A stretch of 64,000 bases of DNA from Beijerinckiaceae bacterium. Lineage in GTDB: Bacteria; Pseudomonadota; Alphaproteobacteria; Rhizobiales; Beijerinckiaceae. The DNA is taken from positions 248,001 to 312,000 of the forward strand of contig JAPZSB010000007.1 in the NCBI GenBank assembly GCA_027531565.1, written 5' to 3'. Positions 33,934 to 42,370 of the stretch are shown piece after piece (positions within the stretch are counted from its first letter, which is position 1; the number at the start of each line of letters is the position of its first letter). The notes beneath the pieces were generated by a model that saw only the letters and a list, made by a program, of their open reading frames with translations, did not search any database and was not told where the DNA came from. The position numbers were made by a program, and so were the translations under genes.

Positions 33934-34875
33934 GTGGCGCATGTTTTCTGCCGCAGGAGTCTCGGCTTGGATCCCGCCTTCGATCGTTCTGCGCCCGCGC
34001 AATCGGGCATCCTGCTCCCCGTCGCCGAGGGGATCCGCCGGATCATCGGCAATAATCCCGGCCCTTTCACCTTTACGGGCACCTGCACCTATGTTGTCGG
34101 GACGGGCGAGGTGACGGTGATCGATCCCGGCCCGGAGGATGCCGCCCATATCGAGGCGCTGCTGCTGGCGCTCCGCAATGAACGCATTGCCCGCATTCTC
34201 GTGACGCATACCCACCGCGACCATTCGCCGGGCGCGCGGCTGCTGGCGGAGCGGACGGGGGCGGCCATCCTCGGCTGCGCGCCGCACCGCGCCTCCCGCG
34301 CGGCCCTTGACAGCGAGGCGCCCCGCCTCGATGCCAGCGCCGATCTCGACCACAATCCGGACCGGGCGCTCGCCGAGGGCGACCGTGTCGAGGGCGATGG
34401 CCATGCCTTCACCGTGATCGAAACGCCCGGCCACACGGCCAACCATCTCGCCTTCGCGCTCGAGGGCACCGGCATGGTGTTTTCCGGCGATCATGTGATG
34501 GGCTGGTCAACCTCGATCGTCGCCCCGCCGGACGGAGCGATGTCGGCCTATCTCGCCAGCCTCGACAAGCTGATCACCCGCGAGGATGACCGCGCCTACT
34601 GGCCGGGCCATGGCGGGCCGGTGGCGGATCCGCGGCGGTTCACGCGGGCGCTGCTCAGCCATCGCCGGCAGCGGGAATTGCAGATCCTCGACGTGCTGGG
34701 CCGGGGGCCGGCCCGGATTCCGCAGCTTGTCGCGGCGAATTACCAGGGGCTCGATCCGCGCCTCGTCGGGGCGGCCGGGCTCTCCACCTTCGCGCATCTC
34801 GAGGATCTTGTGGCACGCGGGCTTGTGGTGGCGGACGGAGCGGTGACGCTGGAGGCGCTCTACAGCCGGGCCTGA
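33934..34875 (+). CDS. Metallo-beta-lactamase-fold hydrolase (LACTB2-like)
   Basis: 313 residues, GTG start at 33934. Motifs: THTHRDHSPGA (HxHxDH), TPGHTANHLAF and FSGDHVMGWSTSIVAPPDG (metal-bridging Asp), and YWPGHGGP. The C-terminal ~60 residues look like a winged helix (RIPQLVAANYQGLDPRLVGAAGLSTFAHLEDL). This layout matches LACTB2/endoribonuclease-type MBL proteins. It most likely cleaves RNA or hydrolyses thioesters; the sequence cannot say which. Confidence 0.86.
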   Translation: MAHVFCRRSLGLDPAFDRSAPAQSGILLPVAEGIRRIIGNNPGPFTFTGTCTYVVGTGEVTVIDPGPEDAAHIEALLLALRNERIARILVTHTHRDHSPGARLLAERTGAAILGCAPHRASRAALDSEAPRLDASADLDHNPDRALAEGDRVEGDGHAFTVIETPGHTANHLAFALEGTGMVFSGDHVMGWSTSIVAPPDGAMSAYLASLDKLITREDDRAYWPGHGGPVADPRRFTRALLSHRRQRELQILDVLGRGPARIPQLVAANYQGLDPRLVGAAGLSTFAHLEDLVARGLVVADGAVTLEALYSRA

Positions 34876-35649
34876 TCAGCCGCCCTCGGGATTGTTGATC
34901 TCCTCGATGAGCCGGAGAATGCGCTTCGCATTGGCGCCGAAATCGTGCCGGCCGACACGCGAGGCCGAGCGGATGTCGATGCGGGTCTGGCTGCCGGTCC
35001 AGCGCAGGCGGATGGTCACGTCATCGCGGAAGCGCATCAGGAACGTCTCGGCCACGGCATCGATCCGGCCGATGCCCCGGCGTTCATCCGGGGGAGTTTC
35101 CTCGATGACCCGCCATTTCAGCGTCTTCACCGCCCGCTGGACAAGCTGGAAGGCCTCGGCGGGCTCGTTGTCCAGCACCAGCGTGCGGACCTGCGGATAG
35201 GCCACGCGCTGGCGTTCGCGCAGGGCGCGGTCGATGGCCGGCGGGATATGCCCCTCGCGGGCGGAAAAGGCCGCCTGCGAGCGCGAGAAGAGCGGCGGAT
35301 CCTCGATATTGGTGCTGATGTCGTTCAGCACCGGCAGGCGCACCGCCTGCAGCGCAAGATAGCCCGGCCAGCCGAGGACCAGCAGGCCCACCAGCAGGGC
35401 CCGGGCCAGCGGAGCGAGGCCCCTCCGGCCCTTCTGCCAGATCTCGAGCGCGGCGACCATCGCGACAGCGAGAGCGGCCGCGGCGAGGATCACCGCGGCG
35501 AGCAGGACCAGCATCCCGGCCTCGACCGGCAGGGTCCGGGCGCGGAGGATCAGGATCGCGCCGAGGATGACCGGCACCGACAGCCAGGCGAGGCGCTCGG
35601 CCCAGCGGGCGAGGCGCGAATCAGGCCGGGGCGGGAGAGCGAAGAGCAT
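34876..35649 (-). CDS. DUF1499-family membrane protein
   Basis: 257 residues. Three hydrophobic helices lie in the first ~105 residues (VPVILGAILILRAR, MLVLLAAVILAAAALAVAMVAAL, LLVGLLVLGWPGYLAL). A soluble DUF1499 domain follows: DISTNIEDPPLFS, then LDNEPAEAFQLVQRAV, GIGRIDAVAETFLMRFRDDVTIRL and ASRVGRHDFGANAKRI. The function is not known. It is the last of three tightly packed minus-strand envelope genes; the M48 protease stop lies eight bases from its start. Confidence 0.87.
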   Translation of the reverse strand: MLFALPPRPDSRLARWAERLAWLSVPVILGAILILRARTLPVEAGMLVLLAAVILAAAALAVAMVAALEIWQKGRRGLAPLARALLVGLLVLGWPGYLALQAVRLPVLNDISTNIEDPPLFSRSQAAFSAREGHIPPAIDRALRERQRVAYPQVRTLVLDNEPAEAFQLVQRAVKTLKWRVIEETPPDERRGIGRIDAVAETFLMRFRDDVTIRLRWTGSQTRIDIRSASRVGRHDFGANAKRILRLIEEINNPEGG

Positions 35650-35656
35650 CCTGTCC

Positions 35657-36781
35657 TCACGGGTTGCGGGCGGGGCCGCAGATCGATTTCAGGGCCTGCC
35701 ATCCGGCCGTGTCGAGAATGGGGCGGCGGGGCTGGCCGGCGCTGCCGGCAGCAAGCCGCTCCACCTCGGCGATCCGGTCCTGCGTGACCGGATGGGCGGC
35801 CAGCAGGTCGGTGATCGAGCGGTTGGCCTGCCCGAACGGGCTGATGCGGCGGAAGAACTGGTTGATCGCCCCCGGATCGGCGCCGGCCTTCTGCATCAAC
35901 TCGACGCTGACGCGGTCGGCCTCGGATTCGTTTTCGCGCGAATAGGCCTGCCCGGCGAGGACCTTGCCCATGATGGCGAGGGAGGAGCCGCCCGTCACGT
36001 CGCCGATGACGAGGCCGATCACCAGCGAGAGCGCGCCGCCATGGATGATCGCGCGGAGGGAATCGCGGTTGAGGACATGGCCGATCTCGTGCGCCAGCAC
36101 GCCGGCCACCTCATCCGGCCCGCCGGCCATGTCGAGGATGGGCCGGAACAGGTAGATCCGCCCGCCGGGCATGGCGAAGGCATTGACGAGGGGGATGTCG
36201 ACCACATCCACCACCAGCGGCCCGCGCAGGGCGGTGCCGGCAGTCAGGCGCGAGACCATGGCATCCAGAGCCGCGCGGCCGGCCGGGTTGTCGCGCCCGC
36301 AGAAGCGGATGCTCCGGCCCGACCGCTCGGCGAGGAACTCGATCACCTGCGGCTCGACGCTGCGGCCGATCGCCTCCTCCCAGCGCCACGGAACGAGCGG
36401 CACCGCCAGCCGCGCGAAGAGCGGCAGACCGACCAGCAGCAGAAAGACCACCGAGCCGATCGCGGCGACGCTCCAGACGAGGATGCGCCGGTTGCTGGCC
36501 TCGCCCGCCCGCCCCTTCTTCAGGCTGGCCAGGGCCGGCCCCATCATGAGTTCGAACGCAGCGAGCGGCAGGGTGAGCCGCTCGCCGGTATCGCGATCGG
36601 CCACGACGCGGTGGAGATGGGCTTCCGCGCCATGCTTTTCGAGGCGGATCTCGGTCAGGGGCCAGACGATCAGCGGTCCGTCACCCCCGGGCTGGATGTC
36701 GAGGCCGGCCGCCCGCCGCCGGACCGTGACCGGCTGCGGCACCGGGCGCTGGCCATCGAAATAGCGACCGGGGCTGTCCAT
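35657..36781 (-). CDS. Membrane-anchored M48 family zinc metallopeptidase
   Basis: 374 residues. One membrane helix at ~100-121. The gluzincin motif HEIGH lies at 231-235 with the third zinc ligand Glu in RENESEADRVS. Sequence GGRIYLFRPILDMAGGPDEVAGVLAHE is typical of the family. The N-terminal ~75 residues are a beta-rich domain seen in alphaproteobacterial versions. It is likely involved in envelope quality control (BepA/YcaL/HtpX-like), inferred. Neighbours are DUF898 upstream and DUF1499 downstream with short gaps, suggesting one operon. Confidence 0.92.
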   Translation of the reverse strand: MDSPGRYFDGQRPVPQPVTVRRRAAGLDIQPGGDGPLIVWPLTEIRLEKHGAEAHLHRVVADRDTGERLTLPLAAFELMMGPALASLKKGRAGEASNRRILVWSVAAIGSVVFLLLVGLPLFARLAVPLVPWRWEEAIGRSVEPQVIEFLAERSGRSIRFCGRDNPAGRAALDAMVSRLTAGTALRGPLVVDVVDIPLVNAFAMPGGRIYLFRPILDMAGGPDEVAGVLAHEIGHVLNRDSLRAIIHGGALSLVIGLVIGDVTGGSSLAIMGKVLAGQAYSRENESEADRVSVELMQKAGADPGAINQFFRRISPFGQANRSITDLLAAHPVTQDRIAEVERLAAGSAGQPRRPILDTAGWQALKSICGPARNP

Positions 36782-36784
36782 GGT

Positions 36785-38008
36785 TCAGCCCGCCACGTCG
36801 AAGCCGGTATCGAAGGCCTCGCCGATGCCGGTTGCCCCAAGGCCGGCCCGCTGCACCACCTCATCGAGGGCATCGAGCCGGTTGACCGTGACCGAGCGCA
36901 CGCGCAGGGCCCAGAGAGGCCGGCGGAAGACGAGTTCGGTCACGAGGGCGAGCGCGACGAGGAACCCGGCCGCGGCAATGAGCAGGACCGGGGCGAGGCC
37001 CAGCAGCACCAGCGGGTTGGCCCCGGCGACGAGGATCGGCAGGCCCCCGGTGACGCCCACAAGCCCGCCGAAGACCAGCATGAGCCCGAACAGCGCGAGA
37101 TAATAGCGGATCCAGATCCAGGTAACCGCGCCGGTGGTGAGCGTGGAGGCGAAGGTCATCACCCCGAAGCGCGTGCCCGCGGTGAAGGTACGGAATTCAT
37201 GCACGCGATAGCGGATCCAAAGGAAGGGCAGCACCATGAAGGCGGCGAGGAGAGCCAGCACCAGCAGGAAGATGGTGCCCGCACCGGCGTCATACTCGAT
37301 CTGCGTGGACTGGCTCAGGATCACGACAACCACCAGCCCCACGACCCAGAAGGCCATCCATGCGCCAAGCAACGGCCTTGCTTCCGATTCGAAGCTGCCC
37401 TGCGCGGAGCCGAACCAGGTATTCTCGATCTTGTAGCGTTCGAGCGCCCGTCGGAAGAACGGGAAGGCGATGCCGAGCGTGACCAGCGTCAGCACCAGCC
37501 ACCAGAGCGTGCGGAGCAGATAGGCCGTGCCGCTGCCCGATTGGTGGAACTGCACGCCGCGATAGCGCGTCCGCGTCAGGCGGTAGCGGCGCGCGCGATA
37601 GGTCAGGATCTGGACGACGGCCGGCATGATCAGCACGCCGAGGATGCCGGCGAGCGTCGGCCCGAGCACCTGTCCGCCGAACAGGCTGACCAATGTACCG
37701 GCGAGATAGATCGGGACCACGATGGCCAGCGCGATCAGGAAGCCGACGAACAGCTCGCGCCCGGTGCCGGTATATTCGAAACCGTCGCCGGCCAGCCGCG
37801 TGTTGCGCCAGTAATAGCGGCGCAGGGCGGTCTTGTACCAGAACCGGTAGATCCCGAGCGTGATCACCGTCAGCAGGGTGCCGGCGATCACCTGCCCCGC
37901 GAGCGGCGCCGTGACGGCATCGAGCGAATCCGACCGTTCCTGCGGAACAGGGGCCGGCTGCCCCCAGGGAGACGGATCGGCGGCCCGCTGGATCGTGGGA
38001 ACATGCAT
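36785..38008 (-). CDS. DUF898 (YjgN) family membrane protein
   Basis: 407 residues, polytopic. Repeated blocks GTLLTVITLGIYRFWYKTALRRYYWRNT and LVTLGIAFPFFRRALERYKIENTWFG match the YjgN/DUF898 two-fold repeat, each with the G-I/F-x-x-x-W/R turn. About ten hydrophobic helices are visible. The role is unknown. The stop lies three bases before the start of the M48 gene on the same strand, and this pairing of DUF898 with M48 proteases recurs in proteobacteria. Confidence 0.9.
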   Translation of the reverse strand: MHVPTIQRAADPSPWGQPAPVPQERSDSLDAVTAPLAGQVIAGTLLTVITLGIYRFWYKTALRRYYWRNTRLAGDGFEYTGTGRELFVGFLIALAIVVPIYLAGTLVSLFGGQVLGPTLAGILGVLIMPAVVQILTYRARRYRLTRTRYRGVQFHQSGSGTAYLLRTLWWLVLTLVTLGIAFPFFRRALERYKIENTWFGSAQGSFESEARPLLGAWMAFWVVGLVVVVILSQSTQIEYDAGAGTIFLLVLALLAAFMVLPFLWIRYRVHEFRTFTAGTRFGVMTFASTLTTGAVTWIWIRYYLALFGLMLVFGGLVGVTGGLPILVAGANPLVLLGLAPVLLIAAAGFLVALALVTELVFRRPLWALRVRSVTVNRLDALDEVVQRAGLGATGIGEAFDTGFDVAG

Positions 38009-38177
38009 GGAAGGATTCCGTCATTCGTCGGGGTGGCCCGGGGCGACCCTGTCAAAACCGGCGAGGTAACCGATTTGCAACATGCGGCGTGTTTATGGCA
38101 TGGGGCACAGGGAATGAAAAGATCCGAGCGGTTCGGGGCCCTTCCGCGGGGCGCTTGACCGCGCCATGGAATGAACG

Positions 38178-38657
38178 ATGCCCGATCGCCAACCTGTCAC
38201 GCCCGCCCGGATCTGGTTCCGGTTTCTCCGCCTGCACCAGCGCGGCCATGGCGCCATCGCCCAGCGCCTGCGCCAGCTCGGTCTCTCGGTCGCGCAGTTC
38301 GACCTGCTCTCCACCCTGACGGAAGCCGAGGGCATCACCCAGCGTGATCTCGCCGAGCGCCTCTATGTGACCAAGGGCAACGTGTCGGGGCTGGTCGACC
38401 GGCTGGTCGAGGCCGGCATGGTGGACCGGCGGGCCATTCCCGGCGACCGCCGCTCCTACGCGCTGCATCTCACCGAGGCCGGCCGGAAAGCCGCGCAGGC
38501 CGGGATGGAGACGCAGCAGCTCTTCGTCAACGAGACCGTCGGGCAATTGTCCCAGCGGGATCTCGAACTGCTCGACCAGGTGATCACCCGCTGGCGGGAT
38601 ACGTTCCGGGCGCTCGAGCAAGCCGGGCCCGACGGCAAGGGCAACAGCGGCAGCTGA
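38178..38657 (+). CDS. MarR-family transcriptional regulator
   Basis: 159 residues. Winged-helix core: LSVAQFDLLSTLTEAEGITQRDLAERLYVTKGNVSGLVDRLVEAGMVDRR, then the wing RRSYALHLTEAGRK. Flanking helices form the dimer interface. It likely senses phenolics, oxidants or antibiotics and represses a nearby operon; its ligand and target are unknown. It is divergent from the DUF898/M48/DUF1499 operon, so that operon is a candidate target. Confidence 0.92.
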   Translation: MPDRQPVTPARIWFRFLRLHQRGHGAIAQRLRQLGLSVAQFDLLSTLTEAEGITQRDLAERLYVTKGNVSGLVDRLVEAGMVDRRAIPGDRRSYALHLTEAGRKAAQAGMETQQLFVNETVGQLSQRDLELLDQVITRWRDTFRALEQAGPDGKGNSGS

Positions 38658-38808
38658 CCGGAACCGGGGCACTGCCGGACGATTGCGCCTCCATTAACCG
38701 GTCTGCCCCGATTTCTCCGTTTTTTGGTCAAACGGCCCCCAGAATGGGCCGCCATCTTCCCCGCCAGAGCAGCCAATCAAGGCTGACGATGCAACCAAGG
38801 GGATGATA

Positions 38809-39039
38809 ATGACGCCGGCCTCGATCCATCGAGCCTCCATTCTTGCCGAAGCTGTCCGGAACGCGGAAGAAATCCATGTGACGCGTGAGCGCCTCGCCTC
38901 GCGTGACCATGTCGCCCGGAACTACCGGGCCATCGCCCTGCCGGCCCTTGCTGCGGCAACCCGCCGGATCGCCGAACAGCGCAAGCGCCTCGCCGCCCTG
39001 CGGCAGGCGGAAATGCTGCCGGATCACGCGGCGCTGTAA
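38809..39039 (+). CDS. Small helical hypothetical protein
   Basis: 76 residues from ATG 38809, six bases after AAGGGG; ATG 38803 overlaps that site. The sequence is highly charged and helical (RNAEEIHVTRERLASRDH, IAEQRKRLAALRQAEML), with no membrane or signal sequence. No family recognised. It ends ~80 bases before a bidirectional terminator. Confidence 0.5.
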   Translation: MTPASIHRASILAEAVRNAEEIHVTRERLASRDHVARNYRAIALPALAAATRRIAEQRKRLAALRQAEMLPDHAAL

Positions 39040-39117
39040 GGCGTCGCCCCTCCCCTGACCTCCAATCGCCTTCCCGGACCCCCCCGAGGCGAACGGCCTT
39101 CGACCCGACCGAAACAA

Positions 39118-39144
39118 AAAAGGCGGCCCCGAGGGCCGCCTTTT
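39118..39144. terminator. Bidirectional rho-independent terminator
   Basis: AAAAGGCGGCCC pairs with GGGCCGCCTTTT around a CGA loop, 12 base pairs, A-tract on one side and T-tract on the other. It lies between the convergent genes ending at 39039 (+) and 39168 (-). Confidence 0.88.
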
Positions 39145-39167
39145 CCATTCCGGCGATGTCTCCCGCT

Positions 39168-39791
39168 TCAGCGGACGACGACCTTCGCCCCGACCTTGAT
39201 GCGGTTGTAGAGGTCGATCGCATCGATATTGTGCATCCGGATGCAGCCCAGCGAAACCGGCATGCCGATCATCTCCGGCTCGTTGGTGCCATGGATACGA
39301 TATTCGGTATCGCGGCCGCGCTCGTCATGCAGGTAGATCCCGCGGGCGCCGAGCGGGTTGTTCGGGCCGCCGGGCACGGTGGCCGGCAGCGAGGGCACCA
39401 TCTGGCGGGCGGTGTTGCCCGGCGTCCAGGACGGCCATTCGACCTTGCGGCCGACATAGGCCACGCCCGACCATTGATGCGCTTCCATCCCCGGGGAAAT
39501 CTCGTAGCGCAGGGCCGTGCCGCCTTCCTCGATGTAGTAGAGGAAGCGTGCATCCGAATCGACAACGACCGTGCCGGGAACCTTCTCGTTCGTCGGGTTC
39601 GGCATGCGGAACCGGGCGCGCGCGGGGTCAAGATCACGGTTGAGCGATTGCGGCGCCAGCGCGAGCAGCTGCACGTCCCGAGCCGACAGGGTCGGGTCCG
39701 GGAAGGACGAATATTGCGTACAGGCGGCGGCCATCAGGCAAAGACCGAGGGCGACAACCGGGCGGAGGAATCGATAAAAATCCGTGTGCAT
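39168..39791 (-). CDS. L,D-transpeptidase (YkuD) lipoprotein
   Basis: 207 residues from ATG 39791; a longer frame upstream adds non-coding-looking sequence. A lipoprotein signal (FLRPVVALGLCLMAAAC) with lipobox MAAAC gives an acylated Cys. The YkuD domain includes VVDSDARFLYYIE, GRKVEWPSWTPG and the catalytic cluster IHGTNEPEMIGMPVSLGCIRM with His and Cys. It forms 3-3 peptidoglycan cross-links or attaches proteins to peptidoglycan. It is convergent with the small gene at 38809 and divergent from the histone-deacetylase-like gene. Confidence 0.92.
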   Translation of the reverse strand: MHTDFYRFLRPVVALGLCLMAAACTQYSSFPDPTLSARDVQLLALAPQSLNRDLDPARARFRMPNPTNEKVPGTVVVDSDARFLYYIEEGGTALRYEISPGMEAHQWSGVAYVGRKVEWPSWTPGNTARQMVPSLPATVPGGPNNPLGARGIYLHDERGRDTEYRIHGTNEPEMIGMPVSLGCIRMHNIDAIDLYNRIKVGAKVVVR

Positions 39792-39951
39792 GGCCGAACT
39801 AAAGCAAGGGAAGGTTGCGGTTTGCTTAATCGCATGTGAATCAGCGGCATAGTGCTGCAAAGACACACTGCTTCCAAGCCTTGATTTTTCTTGACCCGGA
39901 CGTGCGCTATCGCACAGCCTGAACGCCCCTCCGACAGAACCGAGCCGCTCC

Positions 39952-40878
39952 TTGTCGACATTGCTGATCTCAGACCCCGTCTTTCTCGGCCATGCCATGC
40001 CGGCGGGCCATCCCGAACGCCCGGACCGGTTGCGCGCCGTCGAGGCGGTGCTGGCGGAACCGCGATTCGCGGGGCTGCGTCGCGAGGGCGCGGCCGTGGG
40101 CCGGATCGAACTGGCCGAACTGGTCCATCCCGCTGGCTATGTCGAGGATATTGCCGGGTTTTCTCCGCAGGCCGGCTTTGTCTATCTCGACGGGGATACC
40201 TCGATGTCGCCCGGATCGCTGCCGGCGGTTCTCGCTGCGATGGGCTCGGCCGAGCGGGCCGTCACGGCGGTGATGAGCGGCGAGGTCAACAACGCCTTCG
40301 TTGCCGCGCGGCCGCCCGGCCATCATGCGGAGCGCGAGACGGCCATGGGATTCTGCCTGTTCAACACCGTGGCGGTGGCCGCGCGGATCGCCCAGAAACA
40401 GGGTGCGGAGCGGGTGGTCATCGTCGACTGGGACGTGCATCACGGCAATGGCACGCAGGACATTTTCTGGGCCGACCGCGACGTGATGTTCATCTCGAGC
40501 CACGAGATGCCGCTCTATCCGGGCACGGGTGCAGCCAACGAGCGCGGCGAGAATGACATGATCGTCAACGTGCCGCTCCGGGCCGGCGATGATGGCGAGG
40601 TTTTCCGCGAGGCCTACCGGAACGCCGTCTTCCCGCGGATCCGGGCGCATCGCCCGGACCTGATCCTGATCTCGGCCGGGTTCGACGCCCATCGGCGCGA
40701 TCCGCTGGCCAATCTCCGGCTGGAGGCGGCGGATTTCGCCTGGGCAACCGCCGAACTGATGGCCCTCGCCGGCAGCCTCTGTGGTGGTCGCGTCGTCAGC
40801 CTGCTCGAGGGCGGCTACGATCTCGAGGGGCTGTCCACCTCCGTCGCGGCCCATGTCGAGACGCTGATGGGCGCCTGA
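39952..40878 (+). CDS. Histone deacetylase-family amidohydrolase
   Basis: 308 residues with TTG start at 39952, matching the family's N-terminal length. Motifs: GHPERPDRLRAVEAVL, ARPPGHHAERETAMGFCLFN (two adjacent His of the charge relay), IVDWDVHHGNGTQDIF (metal ligands Asp and His), LISAGFDAHRRDPL (third Asp ligand) and LLEGGYDLEGL (transition-state Tyr). The bacterial relatives deacetylate acetoin-related or polyamine substrates; the substrate is unknown. In several Hyphomicrobiales this gene lies beside xseB/dxs, but here it is ~20 kb away. Confidence 0.94.
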   Translation: MSTLLISDPVFLGHAMPAGHPERPDRLRAVEAVLAEPRFAGLRREGAAVGRIELAELVHPAGYVEDIAGFSPQAGFVYLDGDTSMSPGSLPAVLAAMGSAERAVTAVMSGEVNNAFVAARPPGHHAERETAMGFCLFNTVAVAARIAQKQGAERVVIVDWDVHHGNGTQDIFWADRDVMFISSHEMPLYPGTGAANERGENDMIVNVPLRAGDDGEVFREAYRNAVFPRIRAHRPDLILISAGFDAHRRDPLANLRLEAADFAWATAELMALAGSLCGGRVVSLLEGGYDLEGLSTSVAAHVETLMGA

Positions 40879-40888
40879 CAACGCCCGA

Positions 40889-42184
40889 TCACAGCGCCTC
40901 GGTCTTCTCGATCTCGATACCGAAGGCGGAGAGCCCGACAAAGGCGCGGCTGCCGCTGGTCGAGAGGTTGCGGATCGACGACACGCCGAGATCCCGCAGG
41001 ATCTGCGCGCCGAGCCCGACTTCGCGCCAGGCTTTCTGGCGCAGGGCATCGGAACTGGACGGGGCCTCGAAACCGGCGGAGGGCACGCCGGCCGTCCCGT
41101 CCCGCAGGTAGACCAGCACGCCGCGCCCCTCTACCTTGAAGGTCTGCAGGGCCTTCTCGATCGTCTTGCCGCCGCCGAACACGTCGCTCAGCGCATTGGC
41201 GCGATGCAGGCGCGTCAGCACGCCGCGGCCATCGCCGATCTGGCCATGGACAAGCGCGAGATGCTGGACCTCGTCGAAGGGCGTCGAGAAGGCATAGCCG
41301 GTGAGCCGGCCGATCGAGGTCTCGACCGGGAAGGTCGCGACGCGGTCGATCAGCTTCTCGCGGGCCTGCCGGTAGGCGATCAGATTGGCAATGGTGAGCA
41401 GTTTCAGGCCGTGCCGTTCGGCAAAATCGGTAACCTGCTTCCCTTTGGTAACCGTACCGTCATCATTGACGAGCTCCGAAATCACCCCGACCGGCGGCAG
41501 CCCGGCAAGCCGGCAGAGATCGACCGCCGCCTCGGTATGGCCGGAGCGCATCAGCACGCCGCCATCACGGGCGATCAGCGGGAAGATATGGCCGGGGCGG
41601 ACGAAATCATTCGCCTGCACGTTGCCGTTGGTCAGCGCGCGCACGGTGGCGGTGCGCTCGTCGGCGGAGATGCCGGTGGTCAGGCCCTCGCGGTAGTCGA
41701 TCGAGACCGTGAAGGCCGTGGTATGCGCGCTGTCATTCACGGCGACCATCGGGTCGAGCCGGAGGCGGCGCGCCTCGGCAACGGTGATCGGCGCGCAGAC
41801 AATGCCGGAAGTATGGCGGACGATGAAGGCCATCTTCTCCGCCGTGCAGAGCGAGGCAGCGACGATCAGATCTCCCTCGCCCTCGCGGTCGTCATCATCC
41901 GTCACGACAACGATCTCGCCACGGGCATAGGCCGCGATGGCCTCCTCGATCCGCCGGGTCGTATCCTGCATGGGCCATCCTCTCGAATTCGGCGCGAGGC
42001 CGAGAAAGTCGTTGGGGGTCACGGTGCCGCCGGTCTCGCGGGCGATGGCTTCGGCCGTCTCGCGGGAGATCCAGGGGGCATTCTCGCGGCAAAGCTGGGT
42101 GATCGTGGCCGGCGAGACGCCGATGCGCGCGGCGAAGTCGACGCGCTTGGTGCCAGTCCGTTTCAGCCATTCCGCGAGTTTCAT
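40889..42184 (-). CDS. ribB: HTH-3,4-dihydroxy-2-butanone-4-phosphate synthase-RibA-like fusion
   Basis: 431 residues. Residues 1-60 form a Cro/XRE-like helix-turn-helix (LAEWLKRTGTKRVDFAARIG, VSPATITQLC). The RibB domain starts near 72: VVVTDDDDREGEGDLIVAAS (metal-binding Glu), RHTSGIVCAPI, TGISADERTATV and RPGHIFPLIARDGGVLMRSGHTEAAVDL. It makes 3,4-dihydroxy-2-butanone 4-phosphate from ribulose 5-phosphate for riboflavin. The C-terminal ~150 residues are GTP-cyclohydrolase-II-like but lack the zinc cysteines (RLHRANALSDVFGG instead of RxHSECLTGD), so this half is probably inactive, as known for RibBX proteins. Confidence 0.93.
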   Translation of the reverse strand: MKLAEWLKRTGTKRVDFAARIGVSPATITQLCRENAPWISRETAEAIARETGGTVTPNDFLGLAPNSRGWPMQDTTRRIEEAIAAYARGEIVVVTDDDDREGEGDLIVAASLCTAEKMAFIVRHTSGIVCAPITVAEARRLRLDPMVAVNDSAHTTAFTVSIDYREGLTTGISADERTATVRALTNGNVQANDFVRPGHIFPLIARDGGVLMRSGHTEAAVDLCRLAGLPPVGVISELVNDDGTVTKGKQVTDFAERHGLKLLTIANLIAYRQAREKLIDRVATFPVETSIGRLTGYAFSTPFDEVQHLALVHGQIGDGRGVLTRLHRANALSDVFGGGKTIEKALQTFKVEGRGVLVYLRDGTAGVPSAGFEAPSSSDALRQKAWREVGLGAQILRDLGVSSIRNLSTSGSRAFVGLSAFGIEIEKTEAL

Positions 42185-42279
42185 GCCGGTGATGTGGCGG
42201 CTCGACGCAAAGGCGTCAATGAAATTCCGGCAAGAAGACTGAAATTTTTAATGCGGATAAAATCTCGAGATTGAAGACC

Positions 42280-42359
42280 CCTCACCCGCTCGCTTCCGCC
42301 CGCGACCTCTCCCCGGCGGGGAGAGGGAAGCCGACGGCAAAGCCCGAGGCAGGGTGAGG
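42280..42359. repeat. Nested inverted-repeat intergenic element
   Basis: Outer arms CCTCACCC (42280-42287) and GGGTGAGG (42352-42359) enclose an inner hairpin CCTCTCCCC-GGC-GGGGAGAGG (42306-42326). It sits between aroC and ribB, both on the minus strand. Such CCTCTCCC-type repeats are dispersed in many Hyphomicrobiales genomes, but no second copy is in this window. Confidence 0.7.
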
Positions 42360-42370
42360 AGCCGGGATGC

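Noticed and set aside
33181-34494. 437-codon version of bioY with a long N-terminal extension
   Set aside because: The extra part is antisense to the metallo-beta-lactamase gene; ATG 33759 has a strong AAGGAGAT site and gives a normal BioY length.
35567-38158. 863-codon plus-strand frame over the DUF1499/M48/DUF898 genes
   Set aside because: It is antisense to three recognisable genes and its translation is charged, repetitive low complexity.
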